From: Rhizobium sp. CG5
GTDB lineage: Bacteria > Pseudomonadota > Alphaproteobacteria > Rhizobiales > Rhizobiaceae
DNA: 64,000 bases
Assembly (NCBI RefSeq): GCF_023701945.1
Contig: NZ_JABAEF010000007.1
Span: 1-64,000 of the forward strand
Direction: 5' to 3'
The notes under the pieces are model-generated. The model did no database searches and was not told the DNA's origin. It saw only the letters and a list, made by a program, of their open reading frames with translations. Of this stretch, positions 25,913-33,844 are shown in pieces. Position numbers and translations under genes: made by a program. Numbering within the stretch: position 1 is the stretch's first letter; each line of letters begins with the position of its first letter.

Positions 25913-26949
25913 CCACGCCCCTACTGGAAGTGAGATCGCTCGCCAGGGTCTACGAGATGAATCGCGGCCTGTTCGCCAAGGGCACCGGCGTGCGCGCCGT
26001 CGACGATGTATCGCTGCGGCTCGAACGTGGCGATACGCTCGGGATCGTCGGCGAGAGCGGGTCCGGCAAATCCACCACCGGACGTGTCGTGCTGGGGCTG
26101 GAGCCTCCGAGCGCCGGCGACGTCCTGTTCGAGGGCCGGCCGATGGCGGCCCATGGCAGCCCGGAATGGCGCCGGTCGCGCATGCGCATGCAGATGATCT
26201 ATCAGGACCCGCTGGGTGCGCTCGATCGACGCCTGCCGGTTGCCGCCCAGGTGCGCGAACCACTCGACATCCATAGGATCGGTAACGCCGCCGAGCGTGA
26301 TGAGCGCGTGGGGGAGCTGCTACAGGCCGTCGGGCTGTCGGCGAGCGTGACGCAACGCTATCCGCATGAACTCTCGGGCGGCCAGCGTCAGCGGGTTGTG
26401 CTGGCGCGGGCACTGATCACCCGACCGGACATTCTGGTTTGCGATGAACCGGTTTCGGCGCTGGACGTTTCGATCCAGGCCCAGGTCGTCAACCTGCTGA
26501 GCGATCTCCAGGCGGAACTCGGCATTGCCATGCTGTTCATCAGCCATGACCTGCGCGTGGTCCGCCAGGTCAGCCGCCGCATCGCCGTCATGTATCTCGG
26601 CCGCATCGTCGAGGAAGGCGATGCCGACGATCTCTTCGCGCGGCCGGAACATCCCTATACCCGCGCGCTGGTCTCGGCCGCGCCAAGCCCCGGCCGCCGC
26701 ATCGCCGACCGCGAGATGCTGCAGGGCGAGCCGCCGAACCCCGCGCAACGTCCCTCCGGCTGCTCGTTCCATCCGCGTTGCCCGGTGGCGATCGCGCGCT
26801 GCCGCAGCGATTTGCCCGCGCTTGTCGATCTCGGTGGCAATAGGTTGGTTGCCTGTCATCTGGCCAGCGCCGGGGGGATCGTGCCGCCAAGCATGGTGCC
26901 GGCCTCCGCCGCCAAATCTCAACCCGCGATGGAGGCGTCCGCGCCATGA
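25909..26949 (+). CDS. Dipeptide/Opp-type ABC ATPase (DppF-like)
   Basis: A 346-residue ATPase starting [15 protein letters not shown], coupled by ATGA to the previous gene. Walker [15 protein letters not shown], signature LSGGQRQRVVLARAL, Walker B ILVCDEPVSALDVS and MLFISHD are clear. The C-terminal motif SGCSFHPRCPVAIARC is again the cysteine-rich Opp extension. It ends with a 35-residue Ala/Pro-rich tail that overlaps the permease start. Confidence 0.9.
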   Translation: MTTPLLEVRSLARVYEMNRGLFAKGTGVRAVDDVSLRLERGDTLGIVGESGSGKSTTGRVVLGLEPPSAGDVLFEGRPMAAHGSPEWRRSRMRMQMIYQDPLGALDRRLPVAAQVREPLDIHRIGNAAERDERVGELLQAVGLSASVTQRYPHELSGGQRQRVVLARALITRPDILVCDEPVSALDVSIQAQVVNLLSDLQAELGIAMLFISHDLRVVRQVSRRIAVMYLGRIVEEGDADDLFARPEHPYTRALVSAAPSPGRRIADREMLQGEPPNPAQRPSGCSFHPRCPVAIARCRSDLPALVDLGGNRLVACHLASAGGIVPPSMVPASAAKSQPAMEASAP

Positions 26950-27896
26950 CCGTTCAAAGCTTTCGCGCCATCCTCTACCGTGTGGTCCGCTCGGTGGTCA
27001 CGCTGTTGCTCTGTGTCACGCTCGTGTTCGTCGTGCTGCGCACCGCTGGCGACCCCGTCGACCAATTGCTGCCGGCAGAAACGCCCCCGTCCGTCATGGA
27101 GGAATACCGCGTTGCCTGGGGCCTCGACCGGCCACTGTACATCCAGTATCTGAGCTTTGTCGGACGCGCCGTTCAGGGCGATCTTGGGGTCTCGTTCACC
27201 AGTGACTTGCCTGTCGTCGATCTCATAGCCGCCGCCTTGCCGCGCACGCTGCTGCTTGGGGTCTGTGCCCTACTGCTGGCCTCCCTTCTCGGCCTGACCT
27301 TCGGCATCACCGGCGCCGTCCGGCGCGGCGGCCCGGTCGATCGCGGCGTCATGGCCTTTGCGGTGCTGGGCTATTCGATGCCGATCTTCTTTCTCGGCAT
27401 CATGATGATCCTGCTGTTTGCGCTGCAGCTTCGCGTACTGCCCTCCTCCGGGGCATCCACCTGGATCCATCTGATCATGCCGACGGTGACGCTCGCCCTG
27501 CCGCTGGCCGGTCGTATCGCTCGATTTGCCCGCACCGCGACCCTGGAGGTCATAGGCAAGCAGTTCATCCGCACCGCCCATGCCAAGGGCGCCGGCCAGA
27601 CCAGGGTGATCATTCGCCATGCGCTGCCCAATGCCATGGTGCCGCTCCTGATGTTCTACGGCATTGAGATCGGCCTGACGTTGTCCGGCGCCGTGGTGGT
27701 GGAAACCATCTTCGCCTGGCCGGGCCTCGGTCGGCTGCTGGTGTCGTCCGTCTATATGCGCGACCTGCCGGTCGTCCAGGGCGTCATCCTGACGGTGACG
27801 CTGATCATCGTGCTGTCCAACCTGCTGGTCGACATTCTTCATTCGGTGATCGACCCCAAGGTGAGTCTTGCCCGCACGCTTGGAGGTGCCCAATGA
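26946..27896 (+). CDS. Dipeptide/Opp-type ABC permease (DppB-like)
   Basis: A 316-residue membrane protein with six helices. LYRVVRSVVTLLLCVTLVFV is helix 1, and the long periplasmic loop with WGLDRPLYIQYLSFV is standard for DppB/OppB. The EAA motif lies around HAKGAGQTRVIIRHALPNAM. Coupled at both ends by 4-nt overlaps. Confidence 0.92.
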   Translation: MTVQSFRAILYRVVRSVVTLLLCVTLVFVVLRTAGDPVDQLLPAETPPSVMEEYRVAWGLDRPLYIQYLSFVGRAVQGDLGVSFTSDLPVVDLIAAALPRTLLLGVCALLLASLLGLTFGITGAVRRGGPVDRGVMAFAVLGYSMPIFFLGIMMILLFALQLRVLPSSGASTWIHLIMPTVTLALPLAGRIARFARTATLEVIGKQFIRTAHAKGAGQTRVIIRHALPNAMVPLLMFYGIEIGLTLSGAVVVETIFAWPGLGRLLVSSVYMRDLPVVQGVILTVTLIIVLSNLLVDILHSVIDPKVSLARTLGGAQ

Positions 27897-28765
27897 CGGC
27901 CATCGACCTCAATCCGCCGCGTCGCCGGCTGTTCGACGGCATACCGGTCTCCATCGTCATCAGCCTGGGCTGGCTGGCGCTGGTCGTCATCGTCGCGATC
28001 TTCGCAGATCTCGTGTCGCCCGCCCACTATACGACCCAGGATCTGTTGGCCCGTTTCCGTCCGCCGATCTTCTTCGGCGGGACGATGGACCATGTGCTGG
28101 GTACCGACCATCTCGGTCGCGATGTGTTGAGCCGTATCATCTATGCGCTGCGCACCTCGATCCTGATCGCCGTGCTGGGCACGATCATCGGCGCCGTGGG
28201 CGGCACGCTGATGGGGCTTGCCGCCGGCCGGCTGCGTGGTCTCGTCGATCTCTTCGTCATGATGCTGACGGACATCCAGACCTCCATGCCGTCGCTGTTC
28301 ATTGCCATCGCCTTCCTCGCCTTCTTCGGCAATAGCATCCCGTTGTTCATCGTGCTGGTCAGTCTCGAAGGGTGGGAACGCTACGCACGTCTCGCCCGTG
28401 GCCAGGTGATCTCGGAACAATCGGCCGACTATGTCAAAGCCGTGGAGGCGCTGGGAGCTGGACCGGGCCGTATCGTGTTCCGCCATCTGCTGCCGAACAT
28501 CGCCGCAGCGCTGGTGGTGCAGGCCACCTTGAACTTCCCCGGCACGATCCTGCTCGAAACCTCGCTGTCCTTCCTCGGCCTCGGCATCCAGCCGCCCGGC
28601 ACCTCACTTGGCCTGATGCTGGGGGAGGGGCGCAATTATTTGCTCAACGCGTGGTGGATCGCCGTCCTGCCCGGCGTCGTCATCTTTCTCACAACGCTTG
28701 CCATGAGCCTGTTCGGCGACTGGCTGCGCGACCGCCTCGACCCGACCGTGGACCAGGAAGGATAA
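27893..28765 (+). CDS. Dipeptide/Opp-type ABC permease (DppC-like)
   Basis: A 290-residue membrane protein. The N-terminal helix (IVISLGWLALVVIVAIFADL) and the periplasmic GTDHLGRDVLSRIIYALRTS motif are diagnostic of DppC/OppC. The EAA loop is VEALGAGPGRIVFRHLLPNI, and LSFLGLGIQPPGTSLGLML is the family end block. It forms the channel with the DppB-like protein. Confidence 0.92.
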   Translation: MTAIDLNPPRRRLFDGIPVSIVISLGWLALVVIVAIFADLVSPAHYTTQDLLARFRPPIFFGGTMDHVLGTDHLGRDVLSRIIYALRTSILIAVLGTIIGAVGGTLMGLAAGRLRGLVDLFVMMLTDIQTSMPSLFIAIAFLAFFGNSIPLFIVLVSLEGWERYARLARGQVISEQSADYVKAVEALGAGPGRIVFRHLLPNIAAALVVQATLNFPGTILLETSLSFLGLGIQPPGTSLGLMLGEGRNYLLNAWWIAVLPGVVIFLTTLAMSLFGDWLRDRLDPTVDQEG

Positions 28766-28769
28766 GACC

Positions 28770-29549
28770 ATGACCCATCAACCCATCTGGACCAGACCGC
28801 GCACGATCGGCGAACCGGTCTTCATCGGCGGCCATCGCGGCGCCAGCAGCGAGGCCGGCGAGAACTCGAAAGAGGCGTTTGAGCACGCTGTGGCGGCCGG
28901 TGCCGATTTCATCGAGTTCGACTGGCGCCTGACCCACGATGGCATGCCGATCGTGTTCCACGACGACGAACTTCAGCGGCTCTATGGTGATGAAAGGGCG
29001 ATCGGCGATATCGACTTTGCCGACCTGCGCGCCATCGACCCCCGCATCATGACGGTTGCGGAGGCGCTGGAGACGGTGCGCGGCCGCATCTCGGTGCTGC
29101 TCGACACCAAGATCACTGAACCCGCAGCACTTTCCCGCGGCCTGGATCTCGTCGCACCGCATCTTGGCAACGACACCGCCGTCGCTTTCGGCACGCGGTC
29201 GCTGGACGCCAGCGAAGTGGTGCGCCGACGCCTGCCCGAAAGCCCTGTTCTCGGCCTGTTTGGCAATCCCGCCGATTTTCCGGCTTTGCGCGCCATGGGC
29301 GGCAGCTGGGCGCGGCTCTGGGAAGAACATGCCACGCAGGCCGCCATTGCGGACCTCCAGAAGCTCGGCCTCAAGGTCATCATCATGGCCGGCCTGCCGA
29401 CCAATGCCGGCGTCGGCGTGATCACGCCCCAGGACATGCACAGCCTGCTCGCCCGCCATCCCGATGCAGTGATGATGAATGATGTCCGGCTGGGGCTCGC
29501 TGCGCGCGAGGCCTTCCCCGCCACCATAGCCAATTCGCCGGCCGGCTGA
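28770..29549 (+). CDS. Glycerophosphodiester phosphodiesterase (GDPD family)
   Basis: A 259-residue TIM-barrel hydrolase. GGHRGASSEAGENSKEAF holds the catalytic HRG; FIEFDWRLTHDG and PIVFHDDELQRL give the metal-binding Glu/Asp and second catalytic His; LLDTKI carries the next acidic residue. There is no signal peptide, so it acts in the cytoplasm. GDPD enzymes split glycerophosphodiesters to glycerol 3-phosphate and an alcohol. Placed between the permeases and the binding protein, it probably acts on a phospho- or phosphono-diester brought in by the importer. Confidence 0.85.
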   Translation: MTHQPIWTRPRTIGEPVFIGGHRGASSEAGENSKEAFEHAVAAGADFIEFDWRLTHDGMPIVFHDDELQRLYGDERAIGDIDFADLRAIDPRIMTVAEALETVRGRISVLLDTKITEPAALSRGLDLVAPHLGNDTAVAFGTRSLDASEVVRRRLPESPVLGLFGNPADFPALRAMGGSWARLWEEHATQAAIADLQKLGLKVIIMAGLPTNAGVGVITPQDMHSLLARHPDAVMMNDVRLGLAAREAFPATIANSPAG

Positions 29550-29554
29550 TCACA

Positions 29555-29580
29555 CAGCCACCGGCAACCCGCCGTGGCTG
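29555..29580 (+). terminator. Hairpin between the GDPD gene and the binding-protein gene
   Basis: CAGCCA-C-CGGC pairs with GCCG-TGGCTG around AACCC, a GC-rich stem with one bulged base just after the GDPD stop. There is no T-tract; it may be an mRNA-stability or partial-termination element that sets the level of the binding protein. Confidence 0.45.
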
Positions 29581-29633
29581 CAAGGCCCGGCATTGCAAGT
29601 CGTCGTTCATCGTCCCAACCCACGGAGCCCGTG

Positions 29634-31208
29634 ATGCCCAGTATCAATCGCCGCCTGCTGTTGCAGGGTGCAGCCCTCACCCCGTTCATCTTCGATTTCG
29701 TGCCGTCGGCCTTTGCCGCTGCCGGCGCCACCCGCCCGGACTTCACGGTCGCTGTCGCGGCCCTTCCAGCGACGCTGGAACCGGCCCGCGAACTGTCGAA
29801 CGTCGGCACGCGCGTCACCTATTCGATCTTCGACACGCTGATCCGCCGCGATTTTCTCGGCACCGCTGATGGCGGTGGCTCCGAGCTGAAGCCACATCTG
29901 GCCACCTCCTGGGAGCGCGTCAGCCCGTCTGAGCTGATCGTCAAGCTGCGCCAGGGCGTGAAATTCCACAATGGCGACGAGTTGACCGCCGAAGACGTCG
30001 TCTACACCTTCCGTGATGGCCGCCTGCGGGGCGAAAAGGCCCAGATCCCCGGCGGCAAGCCCTATTTCGGCATCCTGAAGGACGTCACCGCCATCGACCC
30101 TTACACCGTGCGCTTCACCACCAAGGTCGCCGACGTTCTGCTCGAGCAGCGTCTCGCCTCGTGGTGCGCCTGGATCGTCAGCAAGCGCGCCTATGAGGAA
30201 ATGGGCTTCGACGCCTATTCCCGCGCCCCTGTCGCCACCGGCCCCTACAAGGTCGTGTCGCACAGCCAGAACGAAGCGACTGCTCTGGAAGCCTTCGACG
30301 CCTATTTCCTCGGCACCCCGACCGCCAAGAAAGTGACCTTCCGCGCGGTTCCGGAACTGGCAGCCCGTGTTGCCGGCCTCGTCTCCGGCGAATTTGACCT
30401 GATCACCAACGTGCCCCCGGATCAGGTGGCGATCATCGGCGGCTATGACGATATCGAGGTTCGCTCCGTCGTTCTGGCCAATGCCCACGTTCTGGTCTTC
30501 GACAACCACGACAAGGTGTTGGCCGACAAGCGCATCCGCCAGGCGCTGTCCAACGCCATCGACCGCCAGAAACTGGTGGACACCTTGTGGCTCGGAAAGG
30601 CCGAAGTGCCTGCCAGCCACAACTATCCGGAATATGGCCAGATGTTCGTCGAAGGCCGCTCGCTGCCCTATAACCCGGAAAAGGCCAAGGCTTTGCTGGC
30701 TGAAGCCGGCTACAAGGGCGAGCGGATCGTCTACAAGACCCAGGCCTCCTACTATACCAACGCATTGGAAGCAGCCCAGGTTCTGGTCGAGATGTGGAAG
30801 GCCGTCGGCATCAATGCCGAGCTTCAGGTCGTCGAAACCTCCGACCAGATGAAGGGCGAGGGCGCGCAGGTCTACAATTGGTCGAACTCCACCCGTCTTC
30901 CCGATCCGCTCGGCGCGCTCTGGGTTGCCTGGGGCCCGGGCGGCGAAATCCAGGCCAAGGACGTCTGGTCGGTCGAATCCCGCAAGGATTTCAACGAACT
31001 CGGCCAGGCGCTCGAAGCCGAAACCGATCCGGCCAAGCGCAAGGCCCTGTTCGTCAAGATGCTGGATGCCTGGGAAGACGAAGCCCCCGGCACCATCCTC
31101 TACCAGCCGTTCGAAGCCTATGCGATCAGGAAGCCGATAGAGTGGCGCCCGACCACCTTCTACTTCATGGACCTGCGCCCCGAAAACCTGCGTTTCCCGC
31201 AGGCCTGA
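29634..31208 (+). CDS. Extracellular solute-binding protein family 5 (Dpp/Opp type)
   Basis: A 524-residue periplasmic protein. The N-terminus INRRLLLQGAALTPF has a twin-arginine-like signal. LEPARELSNVGTRVTYSIFD, LKPHLATSWERVSPSELIVK, RQGVKFHNGDELTAEDVVYT and DKRIRQALSNAIDRQKLV are family 5 hallmarks. It supplies the Dpp-type ABC proteins encoded just upstream. Binding proteins of this family take peptides, nickel, glycosides or opines; this locus suggests a phosphorus-containing ligand. The start follows GGAGCCCGTG. Confidence 0.88.
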   Translation: MPSINRRLLLQGAALTPFIFDFVPSAFAAAGATRPDFTVAVAALPATLEPARELSNVGTRVTYSIFDTLIRRDFLGTADGGGSELKPHLATSWERVSPSELIVKLRQGVKFHNGDELTAEDVVYTFRDGRLRGEKAQIPGGKPYFGILKDVTAIDPYTVRFTTKVADVLLEQRLASWCAWIVSKRAYEEMGFDAYSRAPVATGPYKVVSHSQNEATALEAFDAYFLGTPTAKKVTFRAVPELAARVAGLVSGEFDLITNVPPDQVAIIGGYDDIEVRSVVLANAHVLVFDNHDKVLADKRIRQALSNAIDRQKLVDTLWLGKAEVPASHNYPEYGQMFVEGRSLPYNPEKAKALLAEAGYKGERIVYKTQASYYTNALEAAQVLVEMWKAVGINAELQVVETSDQMKGEGAQVYNWSNSTRLPDPLGALWVAWGPGGEIQAKDVWSVESRKDFNELGQALEAETDPAKRKALFVKMLDAWEDEAPGTILYQPFEAYAIRKPIEWRPTTFYFMDLRPENLRFPQA

Positions 31209-31218
31209 GGATACGATC

Positions 31219-32100
31219 ATGGCCAAGAGGCTGACCATCGTCCAGGTATCCGATACGCATCTGTCGCGCACCCATGCCTGGTTCACGGCCAACTGGCCTG
31301 TCTTCGTCGAGGAGATGCGAGACCTGTCGCCCGATTTCATCATCAATTCGGGTGACCTCTCCTTCAACGGGCCGGATCGGCCCGACGACCTTGCCTTTGC
31401 TGCCGCCTGCCACGGGGAGCTTATCTCTCCGTGGCGGGCGATCGCCGGCAATCACGACGTCGGCGAGGCGCCCGACGCCTCGCGGTTGAACCAGCCGGTG
31501 AACGACCAAAGGCTCGCCGCCTGGCAGGCCCATGTCGGTCCAAGCTGGTGGGTGCAGGATCTGGAGAAAGAAGGATTGCGACTGCGCCTCGTCGGGCTCG
31601 ACAGCGCCCTGATGGGCAGCGGCCATGCGCTGGAGGCCGTGCAAGCGGCTTTTCTGGAGAGGGCGCTGGCTGAACGCGATGACCGCACCACCATGGTCTT
31701 CACTCATATGCCGCCCTTCGGCAACGACCCCGACGATCAGAAGGTCACCACGCATTGCATCTTGCCGGAGCCGCGTGGCTGGTTGCTCGACCGCTGCCTG
31801 GAGCATGGCGTCGCGGTACTGGCCGCCGGCCATATCCATCGCCATACGGTCAGCAATTACAGAGGTTTGGCAATCGTCACTGCGCCCGCCACCTCCTTTG
31901 TCAATATGCCGGCGAACCCGCCCGGCGACATCAGCCATATGCGCACCGGCTATCTCGTCTGGCATTTTGACGTGGACGGACTGCGCCATCAGGTCGTGCG
32001 GCCGCGACTGTTCCTCAGCATCGATGCCAGCAACTGGACCGACCAGGCGAAGACCACCACCTCGCTTCCCGAGCGGCCGCTTCTGGCGCCACTCGGCTAA
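31219..32100 (+). CDS. Calcineurin-like metallophosphoesterase
   Basis: A 293-residue cytoplasmic enzyme of the class III phosphodiesterase (CpdA-like) type. The two-metal site is complete: SDTHL (Asp12, His14), NSGDLSF, AIAGNHDVG, VFTHMPP and AAGHIHRH. Such enzymes hydrolyse cyclic or linear phosphodiesters or phosphomonoesters. In this locus it could replace the missing cyclic phosphodiesterase PhnP or act on the same diesters as the GDPD; both are inferences. It lies 10 nt after the binding-protein gene. Confidence 0.85.
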   Translation: MAKRLTIVQVSDTHLSRTHAWFTANWPVFVEEMRDLSPDFIINSGDLSFNGPDRPDDLAFAAACHGELISPWRAIAGNHDVGEAPDASRLNQPVNDQRLAAWQAHVGPSWWVQDLEKEGLRLRLVGLDSALMGSGHALEAVQAAFLERALAERDDRTTMVFTHMPPFGNDPDDQKVTTHCILPEPRGWLLDRCLEHGVAVLAAGHIHRHTVSNYRGLAIVTAPATSFVNMPANPPGDISHMRTGYLVWHFDVDGLRHQVVRPRLFLSIDASNWTDQAKTTTSLPERPLLAPLG

Positions 32101-32145
32101 ACCATACCCTCCATTTTCAGTGATCATTTTCGACAAGGACAGAAC

Positions 32146-33408
32146 ATGGCCCACAACATAGCAGTCACCATCATGTGCGACGGCAATCGCCCCGATTTCG
32201 TCACCGACGAGACGACGCCGGTCATGGCGTCGCTGAAGCGTGCCGGTACCTGGTTTGCCAACCAGCGCGGCATCTTTCCGTCCGCGACGCGCGCCTCTTC
32301 CGCCTCGATCGCGACCGGCAGCCATCCGCTGGCCCATGGCCTGCGCGGCAATTCCATGGGATTGCCAATCGAAGGCGGCTTCGAATTCCACGATGCCGGC
32401 AAGCCCGAGTTCTTCGACACCTATCGCCGTCACTACGGCCGCATGCTGGCGCGCCCTGCCGTATCGGAGCTCGTCGCCGGGCTGCATGGCTCGATCATTG
32501 CAAGCAATGCCTCGCCGGGTGCAGCCTTCTTCCATGACAGCTACAGCCATGCCCACATGTATCACCGCGAGCTTTGCTATGGTCCCGGTCGCATTCCCAC
32601 CGGCGAGACGATGAAAACAGCGGCCGGCTATGAAGGCGATGCCATCGTCACCCATCGCTTCATCGAAGCGCTGTTCGAGAAGCGGCCGTCGTCCGCTACG
32701 CTGTGGCTGTCGGAGCCTGACACGTCGATGCATGCCGCGCCGCTGGGATCGGACGTGCATCTTGCCGCCCTCGCTGGCGCCGACCGCCTGGTCGGCCAAG
32801 TGGCGGAAGCGGTCGAGCGGCTGCGCGACGAAGGCCACGAAGTCCTGTTCATCGTCGGCTCCGACCACGGCCACGAGTCGGTGACCGAGGCCATCCCGGT
32901 CGAGCGACGCCTGTTCGAGGCTGGCTTCAAGTCGTCCATCGACGGTCCGGAAATCGTCGTCGCCCCTCAGGGCTGCGCCGCCTTCATCCATTTCGGTGGC
33001 AATGCCGCCGGCCGCCGAATGGAAGCCGCTGATTGGCTGCGGCAGCAGCCCTGGGTGGAAGAGGTGTTCATGGGCGAAGACCTTGCGGCGCTGGGCCAGA
33101 TCCCCGGCGTCGACCTCATTGCCGTCGATATGGCCAAGACCGAAGGCTGCAATATCAACGATGTGCCGGGTCTGTCGGCCATGGCGGTGCGTTTCGATGA
33201 GGAAATCGGCGAAGTCCGCCGCGATTGCGGCATGCATGGCGGCCGCGGCAGATACGAGACCAATCCGGTGCTGATCATGGTCGGCGACGGTTTCGAGGCT
33301 GGCCGAGATGTGTCCGAGGAAAGCTCGATCACGGATATTGCGCCGACGATCCTGCGTCATCTCGGTCTGCCGGGGACGGATATGGATGGCAGGGCGCTGC
33401 AGCAGTGA
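32146..33408 (+). CDS. Alkaline-phosphatase-superfamily phosphodiesterase/phosphonate hydrolase-like
   Basis: A 420-residue enzyme of the nucleotide pyrophosphatase/phosphonoacetate hydrolase group. Metal ligands and nucleophile are in order: TIMCDGNRPDF (Asp12), FPSATRAS (Thr48 nucleophile), SEPDTSMH, GSDHGHES and GMHGG. No signal peptide. Relatives split phosphodiesters, and one group, phosphonoacetate hydrolase, breaks a C-P bond hydrolytically by the same metal-ion chemistry. That makes this protein a candidate for C-P cleavage in a locus whose PhnJ lacks radical chemistry. It ends the phn-linked gene block. Confidence 0.8.
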   Translation: MAHNIAVTIMCDGNRPDFVTDETTPVMASLKRAGTWFANQRGIFPSATRASSASIATGSHPLAHGLRGNSMGLPIEGGFEFHDAGKPEFFDTYRRHYGRMLARPAVSELVAGLHGSIIASNASPGAAFFHDSYSHAHMYHRELCYGPGRIPTGETMKTAAGYEGDAIVTHRFIEALFEKRPSSATLWLSEPDTSMHAAPLGSDVHLAALAGADRLVGQVAEAVERLRDEGHEVLFIVGSDHGHESVTEAIPVERRLFEAGFKSSIDGPEIVVAPQGCAAFIHFGGNAAGRRMEAADWLRQQPWVEEVFMGEDLAALGQIPGVDLIAVDMAKTEGCNINDVPGLSAMAVRFDEEIGEVRRDCGMHGGRGRYETNPVLIMVGDGFEAGRDVSEESSITDIAPTILRHLGLPGTDMDGRALQQ

Positions 33409-33468
33409 CCAATGGAGGATCCCAGGTTTTGATCCTGCATTCTTCTCGCAGGTTTGGAGAGATTCCCT

Positions 33469-33612
33469 ATGGGACAGGTTCTACACGGGTGAGCCGCGAC
33501 GACAGACCCTATTGCCGCTTGACGGCGGGCCTCCATGCGCTGCAATCGACGATCCAGCACCTGACACGGGCTTTCTTGCATCGCTGCCTGCAGCGCAATG
33601 GCATCGATCTAT
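33469..33612 (+). mobile_element. Eroded transposase fragment
   Basis: MGQVLHG followed by a stop and AATTD, then after a deletion TLLPLDGG in one frame and LHALQSTIQHLTRAFLHRCL in another. This matches the start of a common rhizobial IS transposase (MGQVLHGSATTTE..., TLLPLDDCLYALQ, HLTRSSLHRCLQRHGI), as recalled. Helix-turn-helix parts and the whole catalytic domain are missing. It lies in the gap after the phn-linked locus. Confidence 0.6.
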
Positions 33613-33665
33613 GACGGTGCGGGCCAGAGCGATTAGAATGCGGACGTTCCATTTGGCTATTTGAT

Positions 33666-33711
33666 CGGTGATCGATCACCGCAACACTCTGCCCGCGCAT
33701 ATCGCGCGGGC
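33666..33711. terminator. Palindrome and GC hairpin between convergent genes
   Basis: CGGTGATCGATCACCG (33666-33681) is a perfect 16-bp palindrome, and GCCCGCGC-ATATC-GCGCGGGC (33691-33711) is an 8-bp hairpin. They sit between the rightward phn locus and the leftward chemoreceptor gene, where both transcripts should end. No T-tract follows. Nothing else is recognised in 33613-33844. Confidence 0.45.
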
Positions 33712-33844
33712 CTGGAAATTGGTCCGGCCCGTGCGGATATGCGCAAAGCATGCTCATCGCCAAGGATCCCCGGCTACCTCGACAGGACTCAAAAAGCATC
33801 TATCCTCAACACCGAACGTCATTCAGAAGCGTTTGTCGCCCTGA

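Noticed and set aside
24851..26413. 520-codon minus-strand frame across the Dpp ATPase genes
   Set aside because: Antisense to two ATPases with full Walker motifs; Arg/His/Ala-rich mirror sequence.
31165..33360. Very long open frame (731 codons) on the minus strand across the phosphatase genes
   Set aside because: It is antisense to two genes with complete metal-binding motifs, has no family-like features and arises from GC-rich codon bias.
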